A stretch of DNA of 64,000 nt from NCBI GenBank assembly GCA_903847945.1, contig CAINEY010000011.1, forward strand, positions 124,001-188,000, written 5' to 3'. A program made the position numbers and the translations under genes. This DNA is from an uncultured bacterium (GTDB taxonomy: Bacteria > Bacillota_I > Bacilli_A > Erysipelotrichales > Erysipelotrichaceae). Below, piece after piece: positions 16,387 through 24,113 of the stretch. The first letter of the stretch is position 1; each line of letters starts with the position of its first letter. Below the pieces are notes generated by a model. That model made no database searches. It was not told the DNA's origin and was given only the letters and a program-made list of their open reading frames with translations.

Positions 16387-17712
16387 ATGATGCGCGTTAC
16401 TATTGAAAAAGCCGGCATCAACGGCGAAGGCATTGCATATCTGGATCAAAAGCCGGTCTTCATCGACGGGGTTTTACCCACGGAAGTCGTCGAGATCGAA
16501 CTGACCCAAATCACCCCCACTTACCACCGCGGCAAAGTCCTGCGCCGCATCAGCGATCATCCCCAGCGCATCGTTCCCCCGTGTCCGGTCCAAGCCGAAT
16601 GCGGCGGCTGTGCCCTCATGATCGCCGACGTCGAGGTCCAACACGCCCTCAAACTGGAACACCTCAAACAAAGCCTGCGCAAGTACGTGGGCCGTTTGGA
16701 CTTCCGCCTGATCAAGCCCTTGGTCGTCAATCCGCAGCCCTTGGGTTACCGCAACCAGTTCAAGTTGCCGGTTCAGACCGAAGAGGGACGCCTGGTGGCC
16801 GGCTTGTATGCCCAAGGATCCAATCGATTGGTCAAAGCCAAGCAATGCCTGGTTCATGATCCGGGTCTTGAGACCCTCAAACCCAAGATCCTAAGGATCT
16901 TGGAACGTCACGGCGAAACCTCGTTTGATTTTACCACCCAACGGGGGATAAGAACCCTCGTATTGCGCGGTTTTGATGGGCAGTATCAGTTGACCCTGGT
17001 CATCGGAAAAGAACGCGTCGATGATGCGCTGGTAGAGGATCTCCTAAATCTGCCGGGACTTACCTCCGTATACATCTCCGTCAATACGGTACGACAAACG
17101 CACGATGTGTTTGGATGCTATGCCGTCCATCGCGGCGGGGCGAAGACCTTGCCCGTAGAACTCAACGGACTGCGTTTCGAACTGAGTCCCATGGCCTTCT
17201 TTCAGCTCAACCGTCACCAAGCCAAAGCCATTTTCACTCAGGTCGCATCGCTGATTAACCCGTCGGATGTGGTCGTGGATGCGTACTGCGGTGTCGGCGC
17301 CATGAGCCTCATGATGGCGAAAACGGGGGCCCAAGTCATCGGCGTGGAAATCAACCCGGAGGCGATCGCCAGTGCCAAGGCCAATGCGACGCTCAACGCG
17401 ATCCATAATGCCCGTTTCATTTTGGGCGATGCCCAGGACATCCTGACTCCGATCTTAAATCGGGAGAAGGTCAATGTGCTGGTCGTCGATCCCCCGCGCA
17501 GCGGACTTAGCGAGGGGATGTTGGAGGCCATTCAGAAGGCGAAGATTCCCACCCTTATTTACGTCTCGTGCAATCCGTCGACCTTGGCGAAGAACCTGGG
17601 TGTCCTGCAGTCGCTCTACACCATCCGTTCCATTACGCCTTACGATATGTTTACTCAGACGCCGCTCTTGGAAGCGGTCGTCCATCTCACGCTAAAAACA
17701 AACGGATCCTGA
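16387..17712 (+). CDS. 23S rRNA (uracil-5-)-methyltransferase, RlmCD/RumA family
   Basis: A 441-residue enzyme forming m5U in 23S rRNA (U747/U1939 in the Bacillota RlmCD type). It has an N-terminal TRAM RNA-binding domain (1-55), the four Fe-S cysteines Cys66, Cys72, Cys75 and Cys154, the SAM site VVDAYCGVGAMSL, DPPRSGL, and the catalytic cysteine in YVSCNPSTL. The start is ATG 16387 or 16390, with no Shine-Dalgarno site because a terminator hairpin fills the space upstream; how it is expressed is unclear. The TGA stop forms part of a 24-base palindrome shared with the next gene. Confidence 0.9.
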   Translation: MMRVTIEKAGINGEGIAYLDQKPVFIDGVLPTEVVEIELTQITPTYHRGKVLRRISDHPQRIVPPCPVQAECGGCALMIADVEVQHALKLEHLKQSLRKYVGRLDFRLIKPLVVNPQPLGYRNQFKLPVQTEEGRLVAGLYAQGSNRLVKAKQCLVHDPGLETLKPKILRILERHGETSFDFTTQRGIRTLVLRGFDGQYQLTLVIGKERVDDALVEDLLNLPGLTSVYISVNTVRQTHDVFGCYAVHRGGAKTLPVELNGLRFELSPMAFFQLNRHQAKAIFTQVASLINPSDVVVDAYCGVGAMSLMMAKTGAQVIGVEINPEAIASAKANATLNAIHNARFILGDAQDILTPILNREKVNVLVVDPPRSGLSEGMLEAIQKAKIPTLIYVSCNPSTLAKNLGVLQSLYTIRSITPYDMFTQTPLLEAVVHLTLKTNGS

Positions 17713-17724
17713 TCAGGATCCGTT
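17701..17724. terminator. Perfect 24-base palindrome holding both stop codons
   Basis: AACGGATCCTGA followed by its exact reverse complement. TGATCA in the centre supplies the TGA stop of the methyltransferase (+) and of the kinase-like gene (-). The T run is short (TTATTTGTT), so termination may be weaker than at the other sites. Confidence 0.75.
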
Positions 17725-18630
17725 ATTTGTTGAGGTATACCAGGTCGGGATGGTGTACGTGAAGTGCTGTGTCCAACTCAGGATGTCGCGCAGCTGGTTC
17801 TGCATGACCTCCACTTCCGCTTGTCCGAAGGGAATGGCCCACGGAACGCTGGACAAGGCATTGGCTGCGATGTAGAGCGATAAAAGTTCAAAGAAACCTT
17901 GCGGGATCGCCTGATCGAAGTAGCCGTCGATCCGTCCGCTGGCAAAGGCTCTTGAGGCTTGGACATCCCACACGATGCGATTGAACTCTTCCCAGGGATC
18001 GCCGGCATCAAAGCGGTTGAGGTCGATGATAGCCAGTTGACCGTTGGGTTGAAGGAGCAGGTTGCCGACATGGAAATCTCCGTGGTGAAGGGTGACAGGA
18101 CGGTGAGCCAGACGAAAACGGTTGGCGTTGATGACCTGGATGAACGCATCTCGGCCGGGAATTTCGATGGAGGTGGCCAAGGCTTTGGCGATCTTGCGGT
18201 CGAGCTTGGCATTGTAATGGGTTGCCCAATCAGTCAGGGGATGCAATGGAGGACAGGCATGGATCTTGGCGAGCAAGTGCCCGGCCTGTTGTCCCAGCTG
18301 GGCTTGTTCGGAGGGCGATAAGTGCGGCAAGACCGTCTCCAGATCTTCGCCTTCGATCCATGAGCACAGAAGATACCCTGTTTTTTGATCCTGACAGGGT
18401 CCGAAGTCCAAGGGGCGATTGACCGGAAGGCCGGCTTCATACAAGCGGCTCATGACCCGGTATTCATCCAGTTTGCGGGGGAGGTGCTCCAGGTCAAACA
18501 AGCGCAGTAAAAACGACCCGCGGCTTGGGGTCGTAATCGTGTATTTGAAGTCATCGGACCAGCCTTTGGTGATCAGGGTGATCGTTTCCCAGGTCTCACT
18601 GCCGGGAATGCCCAAGGTGCGGGGATCCAT
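17713..18630 (-). CDS. Phosphotransferase of the APH/choline-kinase fold
   Basis: A 305-residue protein with the kinase catalytic motif HHGDFHVGNLL (about 200-210) and the metal-binding Asp in AIIDLNRFDAGDP. The N-lobe is short, as in the aminoglycoside phosphotransferase (PF01636) family, which also contains fructosamine, homoserine and choline kinases. Its start overlaps the stop of the upstream HAD phosphatase gene by one base. Resistance is not implied; the natural substrate is unknown, perhaps a small alcohol or an amine. Confidence 0.8.
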   Translation of the reverse strand: MDPRTLGIPGSETWETITLITKGWSDDFKYTITTPSRGSFLLRLFDLEHLPRKLDEYRVMSRLYEAGLPVNRPLDFGPCQDQKTGYLLCSWIEGEDLETVLPHLSPSEQAQLGQQAGHLLAKIHACPPLHPLTDWATHYNAKLDRKIAKALATSIEIPGRDAFIQVINANRFRLAHRPVTLHHGDFHVGNLLLQPNGQLAIIDLNRFDAGDPWEEFNRIVWDVQASRAFASGRIDGYFDQAIPQGFFELLSLYIAANALSSVPWAIPFGQAEVEVMQNQLRDILSWTQHFTYTIPTWYTSTNNGS

Positions 18631-19427
18631 CAGATGAGGCCGAAGTGTTTGAGGGCTTTGGCGATGCCGTCGTGATGAATGTCGGCTGTGACGTAGTCGG
18701 CGGCAGCTTTGAGGTTGGCGGTGCCGTTTCCCATGGCCACTCCGATCTTGGCTTTGGTGATCATGCGCAGATCGTTGTCCGCATCCCCAAAGACCATGAC
18801 TTGATCCCAGGTGAGTCCCAAGATCTCCAAGACATCTTCGATGCCTTTGGATTTATGCACTTTCTTATCGTAGATGTCCATGCCCCAGGCAAAAGCCCGG
18901 GTGAAGTCCCATTCGGGGAATTCGTGCTGATACGGCAGGATGCGTTCCACCTCGCCGACCAAGAAAATGCCCATGGCCATGTCGTTGTCCATTAGGGCGA
19001 TATTATCCTGAGCATCCAGGAAACGGCCGTTTTCGGGTTCGCCGTGACCGTAGAACTCCACAAAACGCTGGTAGTCGTTGAGAACCAGGATTTGCTTGGA
19101 GCACTTGCAACCATACGACAGATCGAGTTCTTTGCAGCGGGTCAACAGATGTTCCACATGCTCCCGATTCAAATCATGACGTTTGAGGATGGTGTGATTG
19201 CGATCCATCACGCACTGACCGTTGATGGTGACGTAGTAGTCACTGTCCAGCACTTCAAAAACGTGCGGCTTGATGAAATAGGGGGCTCTTCCCGTAGCGA
19301 CCAGGACTTTATACCCTTTGGCGTGCAGTTGATGAATGGCGTCCACGGCGGAGGGGACGATGTGATGTTCACGTTCGGCGATCAAGGTGCCGTCGATGTC
19401 GAATACTACCAGTTTGATGTCGTTCAT
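18630..19427 (-). CDS. HAD phosphatase, Cof/YidA type
   Basis: A 265-residue member of the HAD IIB group: DXD nucleophile motif VFDIDGTL (Asp10, Asp12), Thr of motif II in VATGRAP, a C2-type cap domain in the middle, and motif IV GDADNDLRM. Such enzymes dephosphorylate sugar phosphates, pyridoxal phosphate or FMN with low specificity. CGGAG lies before the ATG, and a TGATACACT extended -10 lies further upstream on the minus strand. It forms a unit with the phosphotransferase gene. Confidence 0.86.
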   Translation of the reverse strand: MNDIKLVVFDIDGTLIAEREHHIVPSAVDAIHQLHAKGYKVLVATGRAPYFIKPHVFEVLDSDYYVTINGQCVMDRNHTILKRHDLNREHVEHLLTRCKELDLSYGCKCSKQILVLNDYQRFVEFYGHGEPENGRFLDAQDNIALMDNDMAMGIFLVGEVERILPYQHEFPEWDFTRAFAWGMDIYDKKVHKSKGIEDVLEILGLTWDQVMVFGDADNDLRMITKAKIGVAMGNGTANLKAAADYVTADIHHDGIAKALKHFGLI

Positions 19428-19456
19428 GAGTAATCTCCGACATCAGTGTATCACAA

Positions 19457-19494
19457 TCGTTTTCATCTCAACCATCCCTCCGTGATGAAAACGA
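19457..19494. repeat. 11-base inverted repeat between divergent HAD genes
   Basis: TCGTTTTCATC (19457-19467) and its exact complement GATGAAAACGA (19484-19494), 16 bases apart. It lies between the divergently transcribed HAD genes and directly abuts a cre-like site, so it looks like an operator. It has no T run on the plus strand. Confidence 0.6.
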
Positions 19495-19509
19495 ATGTAA
19501 GCGCTGCCT
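19495..19509 (+). promoter_or_regulatory. Catabolite-response (cre)-like site
   Basis: ATGTAAGCGCTGCCT fits the CcpA consensus WTGNAANCGNWNNCW at every fixed position. It sits about 20 bases upstream of the extended -10 TGGTAGAAT that serves the gph-like gene, roughly over the -35 region, where CcpA would repress. Confidence 0.5.
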
Positions 19510-19565
19510 TTTTTGAAAGCATCGGAAGTGTGGTAGAATAGTCGCGCAGGCTACAGGAGGACGTT

Positions 19566-20225
19566 ATGCTTGGGGTAATTTTTGATTTGGATGGGACCTT
19601 GCTTAACACGGTTCCCGACTTGACTACTGCCGCTAACGCGATGTTGGCTCATTACGGGGTACGACGGGTTTCAGAGCGTCAGGTCATGGATTATCTGGGG
19701 CATGGGTTAAGTGTCCTGGTGAAAAAGGCATTGCCGCCTGAGGCCCAGATCGATCCGATCGAAGCCTTGGAAGTCTTTAATCACGCTTATGCGCAGGTGT
19801 ATCGCGATCAAACGCAGCTGTATGACGGTATCGGTGAGTTAGTCAACACCTTGGTTTCCCGAGGCATTCCGGTGGCTGTGGTTTCCAATAAAGCCCAGAT
19901 CTTCTTGGATGGCTTGGTGGCCTTGCATTTCCCCGATGTCCCGTTTAAGGCGGTGATCGGCGAACGGACAGACTTACCCCGTAAACCCGATCCGATGGGA
20001 CTTTTGAGTGCTGCTCAAGCCATGAATACCGATCCAAAAAGTACGATTCTGGTTGGGGATACGGAAGTGGATGCGCAAGCGGCAGCCAATGCGGGGATGC
20101 GGATGGTGGGGGTCGCTTGGGGTTTTCGACCGGCTTTCGCCTTGCGTGAAGCGGGGGTAAAAACCTTGCTGACGAGCCCTCAAGAAATGCTTGAACTGAT
20201 TAATGATTATGCTATAATGGAATAG
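19566..20225 (+). CDS. HAD phosphatase, phosphoglycolate phosphatase-like
   Basis: A 219-residue HAD IA enzyme: nucleophile motif FDLDGTL (Asp7, Asp9), helical cap with LGHG, VVSNK (motif II), RKPDP (Lys of motif III), and VGDTEVD (motif IV). This pattern covers phosphoglycolate phosphatase (Gph) and PpaX-type pyrophosphatases; RKPDP and cap length favour Gph. AGGAGG precedes the ATG, behind an extended TGGTAGAAT -10. The tRNA-Ala promoter is embedded in its last codons. Confidence 0.83.
   Translation: MLGVIFDLDGTLLNTVPDLTTAANAMLAHYGVRRVSERQVMDYLGHGLSVLVKKALPPEAQIDPIEALEVFNHAYAQVYRDQTQLYDGIGELVNTLVSRGIPVAVVSNKAQIFLDGLVALHFPDVPFKAVIGERTDLPRKPDPMGLLSAAQAMNTDPKSTILVGDTEVDAQAAANAGMRMVGVAWGFRPAFALREAGVKTLLTSPQEMLELINDYAIME
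20210..20218 (+). promoter_or_regulatory. Extended -10 promoter of tRNA-Ala
   Basis: TGCTATAAT inside the last codons of the preceding HAD gene. It ends 13 bases before the mature tRNA 5' end, giving a short 5' trailer for RNase P. Confidence 0.6.
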
Positions 20226-20231
20226 CGTTTT

Positions 20232-20307
20232 GGGGGTATAGCTCAATTGGTAGAGCACTTGGTTCGCAATCAAGGGGTCGAGGGTTCGAGTCCCTTTACC
20301 TCCACCA
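20232..20307 (+). tRNA. tRNA-Ala (anticodon CGC)
   Basis: A full cloverleaf: acceptor GGGGGTA/TACCTCC with the G3-U70 pair that identifies alanine tRNA, D arm GCTC...GAGC, anticodon stem CTTGG/TCAAG with loop TTCGCAA (anticodon CGC at 20265-20267), T arm GAGGG TTCGAGT CCCTT, and an encoded CCA at 20305-20307. It reads GCG codons. Confidence 0.93.
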
Positions 20308-20316
20308 GACGATCAA

Positions 20317-20341
20317 ATAACCGCCTCAGGGCGGTTTTTTG
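20317..20341 (+). terminator. Terminator of tRNA-Ala
   Basis: AACCGCC pairs with GGCGGTT around a short loop, followed by TTTT; it begins ten bases after the tRNA CCA. Confidence 0.85.
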
Positions 20342-20373
20342 TTGGAAGGGGTGTCGGTTTTTGGGAGTGGGTA

Positions 20374-20382
20374 TGTTAGAAT
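20374..20382 (+). promoter_or_regulatory. Extended -10 promoter, leaderless type
   Basis: TGTTAGAAT, nine bases before the VanZ ATG at 20392, with no Shine-Dalgarno site between. Confidence 0.6.
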
Positions 20383-20391
20383 GATAGTGCC

Positions 20392-20859
20392 ATGATTTCA
20401 CAAAAAAACCTCCAGCGTTTCTTCGCAGCCTACGTGATCATCCTGGTTTACGGGATGGTCATTTATCAACGTAACCTTGATTTTTCCTGGATCGTGACCG
20501 GCGGATGGGATAAACTCCATGCGCTCATGGATCCCACCACCAACCTGATGCCCTTTGCCACGATCAACCGGTATCTGTCCGTGTTGGATCGCCCCAGCGG
20601 TTTAGGCTTATTTCTTTATAATGTCGTCGGCAACATGATCATTTTGATTCCGTTTGGGTATTTGATGCCGCTTGCGGCTAAATCGAAGAAAGCGTTGATT
20701 TGGGTGGCTTTGGCTGGACTGGTGTTGATTATCAGCATGGAACTGCTTCAATACGTCAGCATGTCGGGAACCTTGGATGTCGATGACGTACTGTTGAATT
20801 TCTCCGGAGTCTTGATCGGTTACTGGTTGAGTCCGGTAAGCCATAAACGGTGGATCTGA
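20392..20859 (+). CDS. VanZ-like membrane protein
   Basis: A 155-residue protein with four predicted membrane helices. It shows the VanZ signatures: NLMPFATI near residue 50, NMIILIPFGYLMPL near 80, the Glu of SMELLQY, and TLDVDDVLLNFSGVLIGY near the C-terminus. The family is linked to envelope traits, including low-level teicoplanin resistance, but its biochemistry is unknown. It is the first gene of a unit with the PHP phosphatase and galE, which suggests a surface-glycan setting. Confidence 0.85.
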   Translation: MISQKNLQRFFAAYVIILVYGMVIYQRNLDFSWIVTGGWDKLHALMDPTTNLMPFATINRYLSVLDRPSGLGLFLYNVVGNMIILIPFGYLMPLAAKSKKALIWVALAGLVLIISMELLQYVSMSGTLDVDDVLLNFSGVLIGYWLSPVSHKRWI

Positions 20860-20869
20860 GGAAACGATC

Positions 20870-21649
20870 ATGACCTTCATCGATCTGCATGTGCATGCCT
20901 TGCCCGGTCTGGATGACGGAGTCAAGGATGAACCGGAAGCCTTGGCGCTGCTTCAAAGCGCCGTGAACAGTCGCATCGAGGTGCTGGTTTTAGCCCCTCA
21001 TAAAGAACCCAAGGGACGCTTTGATCACGATAATGCGACGATTTTGAAAGCGGCCAAAGCGCTGAAGAAACTCGCTTCGACGCATAAGTTACCGGTCAAG
21101 CTTTTGGTGGGGGAAGAGTTGCGCATCAAGACCGATACGATCGAGGTGATCCGCAAAGGAACCTACCTGACGCTAGAAGGGACAGATTACGTGCAGATCG
21201 AACTGACCCGCACCAATGCCCAATCGAAACTGGTGGATCAAGCCATCGATGAATTGAAAGCTCAAGGCAAGAAGATCATCATTGTTCATCCCGAACGTTA
21301 TTTCGATGACGTTAACGAGGGCATCGAACTGGTCAAGAAGTGGGTCAATGCCGGGTGTGTCATGGAACTCAACCGGACAAGCCTCTTGAATCTGCATGGG
21401 GATACGGCTTATAAGCTGAGCCATCAGCTGATCAAACTGGGTTTGGCGCATGTCGTGGCGTCGGATGCCCATCAGGGAGCCGGTGTCCGCGTGTGTCGTT
21501 TGGATGATGTGCAGACTAGTTTACTCAAGAATTACAGCGCTCAGGTTGCGGAACTCTTGTTGAGCACGAATCCGTCACGGATCCTTAAAAATGAAGAACC
21601 GCTGCCGATCGTGAAACCGAAACCGCGCTTCTGGGTGTGGAAACGTTAG
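20870..21649 (+). CDS. PHP-domain tyrosine phosphatase, CpsB/YwqE type
   Basis: A 259-residue PHP protein with metal ligands in DLHVHALPGLDDG (about 4-16), the Glu of GEELRI, the His of IVHPERY, and ASDAHQG. These match the manganese-dependent CpsB/CapC phosphatases that dephosphorylate the tyrosine kinase and sugar-transfer enzymes of capsule synthesis. The usual TPHH of the first half reads APHKE, a small departure. GAGGAAA precedes the ATG. galE follows after eight bases, in line with a polysaccharide role; no cognate BY-kinase is in the window. Confidence 0.85.
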   Translation: MTFIDLHVHALPGLDDGVKDEPEALALLQSAVNSRIEVLVLAPHKEPKGRFDHDNATILKAAKALKKLASTHKLPVKLLVGEELRIKTDTIEVIRKGTYLTLEGTDYVQIELTRTNAQSKLVDQAIDELKAQGKKIIIVHPERYFDDVNEGIELVKKWVNAGCVMELNRTSLLNLHGDTAYKLSHQLIKLGLAHVVASDAHQGAGVRVCRLDDVQTSLLKNYSAQVAELLLSTNPSRILKNEEPLPIVKPKPRFWVWKR

Positions 21650-21657
21650 GAGAACGC

Positions 21658-22653
21658 ATGAAAACCGTCTTATTGACTGGCGGATTGGGGTACATCGGAT
21701 CCCACATCGCCGTGTGTTTACAGCAGTCGTGGCGAGTCGTGATCGTCGATAATCTCGCCAACAGTTCTTTGGAACAGCTCGATCGGCTTCAGCAGCTCTG
21801 TCCGATCGCCAAAGCGGATGTCTTTGTGGCAGACTGTGCCGATCTGACGGCCTTTGAAGCGGTTTACGCGTCGATCCGACCGGATGCGGTCATTCACTTA
21901 GCCGGACATAAAGCCGTTGGAGAAAGCGTTGAGAAGCCGCTGATGTACTATCACAACAACCTCAACGCGACGATGAATGTATTGACCTTGTGTGCTAGAT
22001 ATGCCACGAGGACACTCATCTTCAGTTCATCGGCCACCGTTTACGGACCGCAAGTTTCACCGATGCGGGAAGATATGGCGCTTTTGGAAACGCTGAATCC
22101 ATATGCGGAAACTAAAGCCATGAGTGAACGCATGATTCGGGACTTCGTGAAAACCCATCCGGACTTTCAATCCACGGTCTTGCGTTACTTTAACCCGGTT
22201 GGCGCACATCCCAGCGGTTTGATCGGAGAACGCCCCAACGGAATTCCCAATAACCTCTTGCCCTACATCCAACAGGTGGCCAGTGGGAAACGCCCCCACT
22301 TGAATGTGTTCGGAAACGATTACCCGACCCCTGACGGAACCCCCATTCGCGATTACATCCACGTCATGGATCTGGCTCAAGCGCATGTGGCGGCCCTCAA
22401 CGGGGCGACTTTGGGACATCACGTGTATAACGTGGGAACCGGAAAGGGAACCTCGGTCCTGGAACTGGTCACTGCCTTCGAAACCGCCACGAAGATCCGC
22501 ATTCCCGTGGTCGTTACTGCGCGTCGAGCGGGAGATCTGGTGGAGAGTACAGCGGATGTCTCAAAGATCGAGAAAGAGCTCGGTTGGAAAGCCACCCGTT
22601 CCCTCGAAACGATCTGTCTGGATGCCTGGAAGTTTGAATCCTCCCAACGCTGA
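21658..22653 (+). CDS. galE: UDP-glucose 4-epimerase
   Basis: A 331-residue extended SDR. It has the NAD site GGLGYIGSH (8-16), FSSSATVYG (121-129) with the catalytic Ser/Thr, and Tyr148/Lys152 in NPYAETK, plus the GalE-specific YFNPVGAHPSG. It interconverts UDP-glucose and UDP-galactose (or the GlcNAc forms) for surface glycans. The start at 21658 follows AGGAGA; an upstream ATG at 21637 lies inside the previous gene and before that site. Confidence 0.93.
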   Translation: MKTVLLTGGLGYIGSHIAVCLQQSWRVVIVDNLANSSLEQLDRLQQLCPIAKADVFVADCADLTAFEAVYASIRPDAVIHLAGHKAVGESVEKPLMYYHNNLNATMNVLTLCARYATRTLIFSSSATVYGPQVSPMREDMALLETLNPYAETKAMSERMIRDFVKTHPDFQSTVLRYFNPVGAHPSGLIGERPNGIPNNLLPYIQQVASGKRPHLNVFGNDYPTPDGTPIRDYIHVMDLAQAHVAALNGATLGHHVYNVGTGKGTSVLELVTAFETATKIRIPVVVTARRAGDLVESTADVSKIEKELGWKATRSLETICLDAWKFESSQR

Positions 22654-22675
22654 CCCGTACCCTACGGGTCTTTTT
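22652..22675 (+). terminator. Terminator after galE
   Basis: GACCCGTA - CCC - TACGGGTC then TTTTT; the galE TGA overlaps its first bases. Confidence 0.88.
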
Positions 22676-22711
22676 CTTAGTGTATCACTACCACTGTGAA
22701 GGACTTTGGCG

Positions 22712-22717
22712 TATAAT
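22712..22717 (+). promoter_or_regulatory. -10 box of mrp
   Basis: TATAAT, with a predicted leader of about 38 bases that contains a Shine-Dalgarno site and a small hairpin (see the next entry). Confidence 0.55.
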
Positions 22718-22733
22718 GACAACGCATTTAACG

Positions 22734-22761
22734 AAAGGAAACGGCAGCTTCTGCCTGATAT
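22734..22761 (+). promoter_or_regulatory. Hairpin-spaced ribosome binding site of mrp
   Basis: AAAGGA (22734-22739) is 22 bases from the ATG at 22762, too far to work directly. Between them GGCAG-CTT-CTGCC (22743-22755) forms a perfect five-base-pair hairpin; folding it leaves about nine bases, the normal spacing. An in-frame TGA at 22756 rules out an earlier start codon. Confidence 0.5.
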
Positions 22762-23556
22762 ATGACCGAAAAACCCAATTTAGATCCCAATTTTAATCCC
22801 TTTAAGGCTCGTCCCAAGAAGGGGACCTCCATCAAGAAAGTAATCGCGGTCATCAGCGGTAAAGGCGGTGTGGGGAAATCCACCGTGGCGGCACTGTTGG
22901 CTTCACATGCCCAAAAAGCCGGTTTTCAGACCGGACTGATCGATGGGGACATCGTCGGTCCTTCCATGGGACAACTCTTTGATGTCCATACGGCAGCCTT
23001 TGGGGATGAAGCGGGGATCCAACCCTATGTGACGCCCAGCGGGCTTAAACTCATCACCAGCAACATGCTGGTGGAAACGGAAACGACCCCGATCCTTTGG
23101 CGTGGAGCGCTCATCACTAATGCCGTGAAGCAGTTCTACACGGATGTGGTGTGGGGCAAACTCGACTTGATGGTCATCGATATGCCACCGGGAACCGGCG
23201 ACATCGCCTTGACTGTGTTTCAGTCCTTGCCGATCGACGGGATCATCGTGGTTACGACCCCGCAGGATCTGGTGTCCATGATCGTCTCTAAGGCCATTGA
23301 GATGGCCAACAAGATGAATGTGCCGATGTTGGGTCTTATCGAAAACATGAGCTATCTGGATTGCGAGGAATGCGGACACCGTCATTACCCTTTTGGTCAA
23401 AGCAAACTCAACGAGTTGGCGGACAAATATGGCTTACCGGTGATAGCGCAGTTGCCGATCATTCCGCTGTTCAACCAATTGGCCGATGAAGGCCGCATCG
23501 AAGCCATCGACAGTGAAGACTTCAAATGGCTGGTGGAATCGATCCTGGCGGATTAA
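22762..23556 (+). CDS. mrp: Mrp/ApbC-type iron-sulfur carrier ATPase
   Basis: A 264-residue P-loop ATPase of the Mrp/NBP35 group. The deviant Walker [11 protein letters not shown] (32-41) and the MPPGTGD motif are intact, and two cysteines in DCEECGHR (about 196 and 199) bind the bridging Fe-S cluster in the dimer. It lacks the N-terminal DUF59 domain found in many relatives. It should deliver Fe-S clusters to apoproteins. It is followed two bases later by cysE, making a small sulfur-related unit. Confidence 0.9.
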   Translation: MTEKPNLDPNFNPFKARPKKGTSIKKVIAVISGKGGVGKSTVAALLASHAQKAGFQTGLIDGDIVGPSMGQLFDVHTAAFGDEAGIQPYVTPSGLKLITSNMLVETETTPILWRGALITNAVKQFYTDVVWGKLDLMVIDMPPGTGDIALTVFQSLPIDGIIVVTTPQDLVSMIVSKAIEMANKMNVPMLGLIENMSYLDCEECGHRHYPFGQSKLNELADKYGLPVIAQLPIIPLFNQLADEGRIEAIDSEDFKWLVESILAD

Positions 23557-23557
23557 T

Positions 23558-24040
23558 ATGTTTGATACGGCGCGATCCGTTTTGAAACGGGATCCGGCAG
23601 CCAAAAGCCTGTTGGAAGTCATCCTGCTCTATCCGGGCTATCATGCGGTACTCTATCACCGCGTGGCGCATGCTTTTTATCGTGCTCATTTGTTCTTTCT
23701 GGCTCGCATGGTCAGTCAACTGAGCCGTTTTCTGACCGGCATCGAGATCCATCCCGGAGCGAAGATCGGCAAACGCTTGTTTATTGATCACGGGATGGGG
23801 GTTGTCATCGGCGAGACGGCTATCATCGGAGATGACTGCCTGATCTATCATCATGTCACCTTGGGTGGGGTCAATCTTCAGCCCGTCAAGCGTCATCCTA
23901 CCTTGGGCAATCAAGTCATGGTGGGGGCGGGAGCCACCATCTTGGGGAATGTCACTATCGGTGACGGAGCCCGGATCGGCGCCAATGCCTTTGTCTTGCA
24001 CGATGTCGAACCCGGACGTACCGTAGTCGGACACCGATAA
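23558..24040 (+). CDS. cysE: Serine O-acetyltransferase, short form
   Basis: A 160-residue left-handed beta-helix acetyltransferase with the CysE signature [19 protein letters not shown] and GVVIGETA, and the hexapeptide repeats running to the end. It makes O-acetylserine for cysteine synthesis. The N-terminal helical domain is short and the protein stops at TVVGHR, where relatives read GxPA and continue with the tail that docks into O-acetylserine sulfhydrylase, so that complex may not form. I looked for a frameshift restoring the tail and found none. The ATG at 23558 follows GGCGGA. Confidence 0.87.
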   Translation: MFDTARSVLKRDPAAKSLLEVILLYPGYHAVLYHRVAHAFYRAHLFFLARMVSQLSRFLTGIEIHPGAKIGKRLFIDHGMGVVIGETAIIGDDCLIYHHVTLGGVNLQPVKRHPTLGNQVMVGAGATILGNVTIGDGARIGANAFVLHDVEPGRTVVGHR

Positions 24041-24059
24041 AGCCTTCGGGCTTTTTTTG
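24039..24059 (+). terminator. Terminator after cysE
   Basis: AAAGCC - TTCG - GGCTTT followed by TTTT; the cysE TAA lies in the first arm. Confidence 0.8.
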
Positions 24060-24101
24060 TGAAATGATGACGTAGAGTTTGCGGGAAAGGCGCAGAGTCC
24101 G

Positions 24102-24107
24102 TATAAT
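24102..24107 (+). promoter_or_regulatory. -10 box, leaderless type
   Basis: TATAAT ending six bases before the ATG at 24114, so +1 should fall on the A of the start codon. Confidence 0.6.
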
Positions 24108-24113
24108 AGAACC

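Noticed and set aside
24000-24060. Frameshift at the cysE 3' end
   Set aside because: Neither other frame after 24020 restores a CysE-like tail, and the terminator follows directly, so the short end appears genuine.
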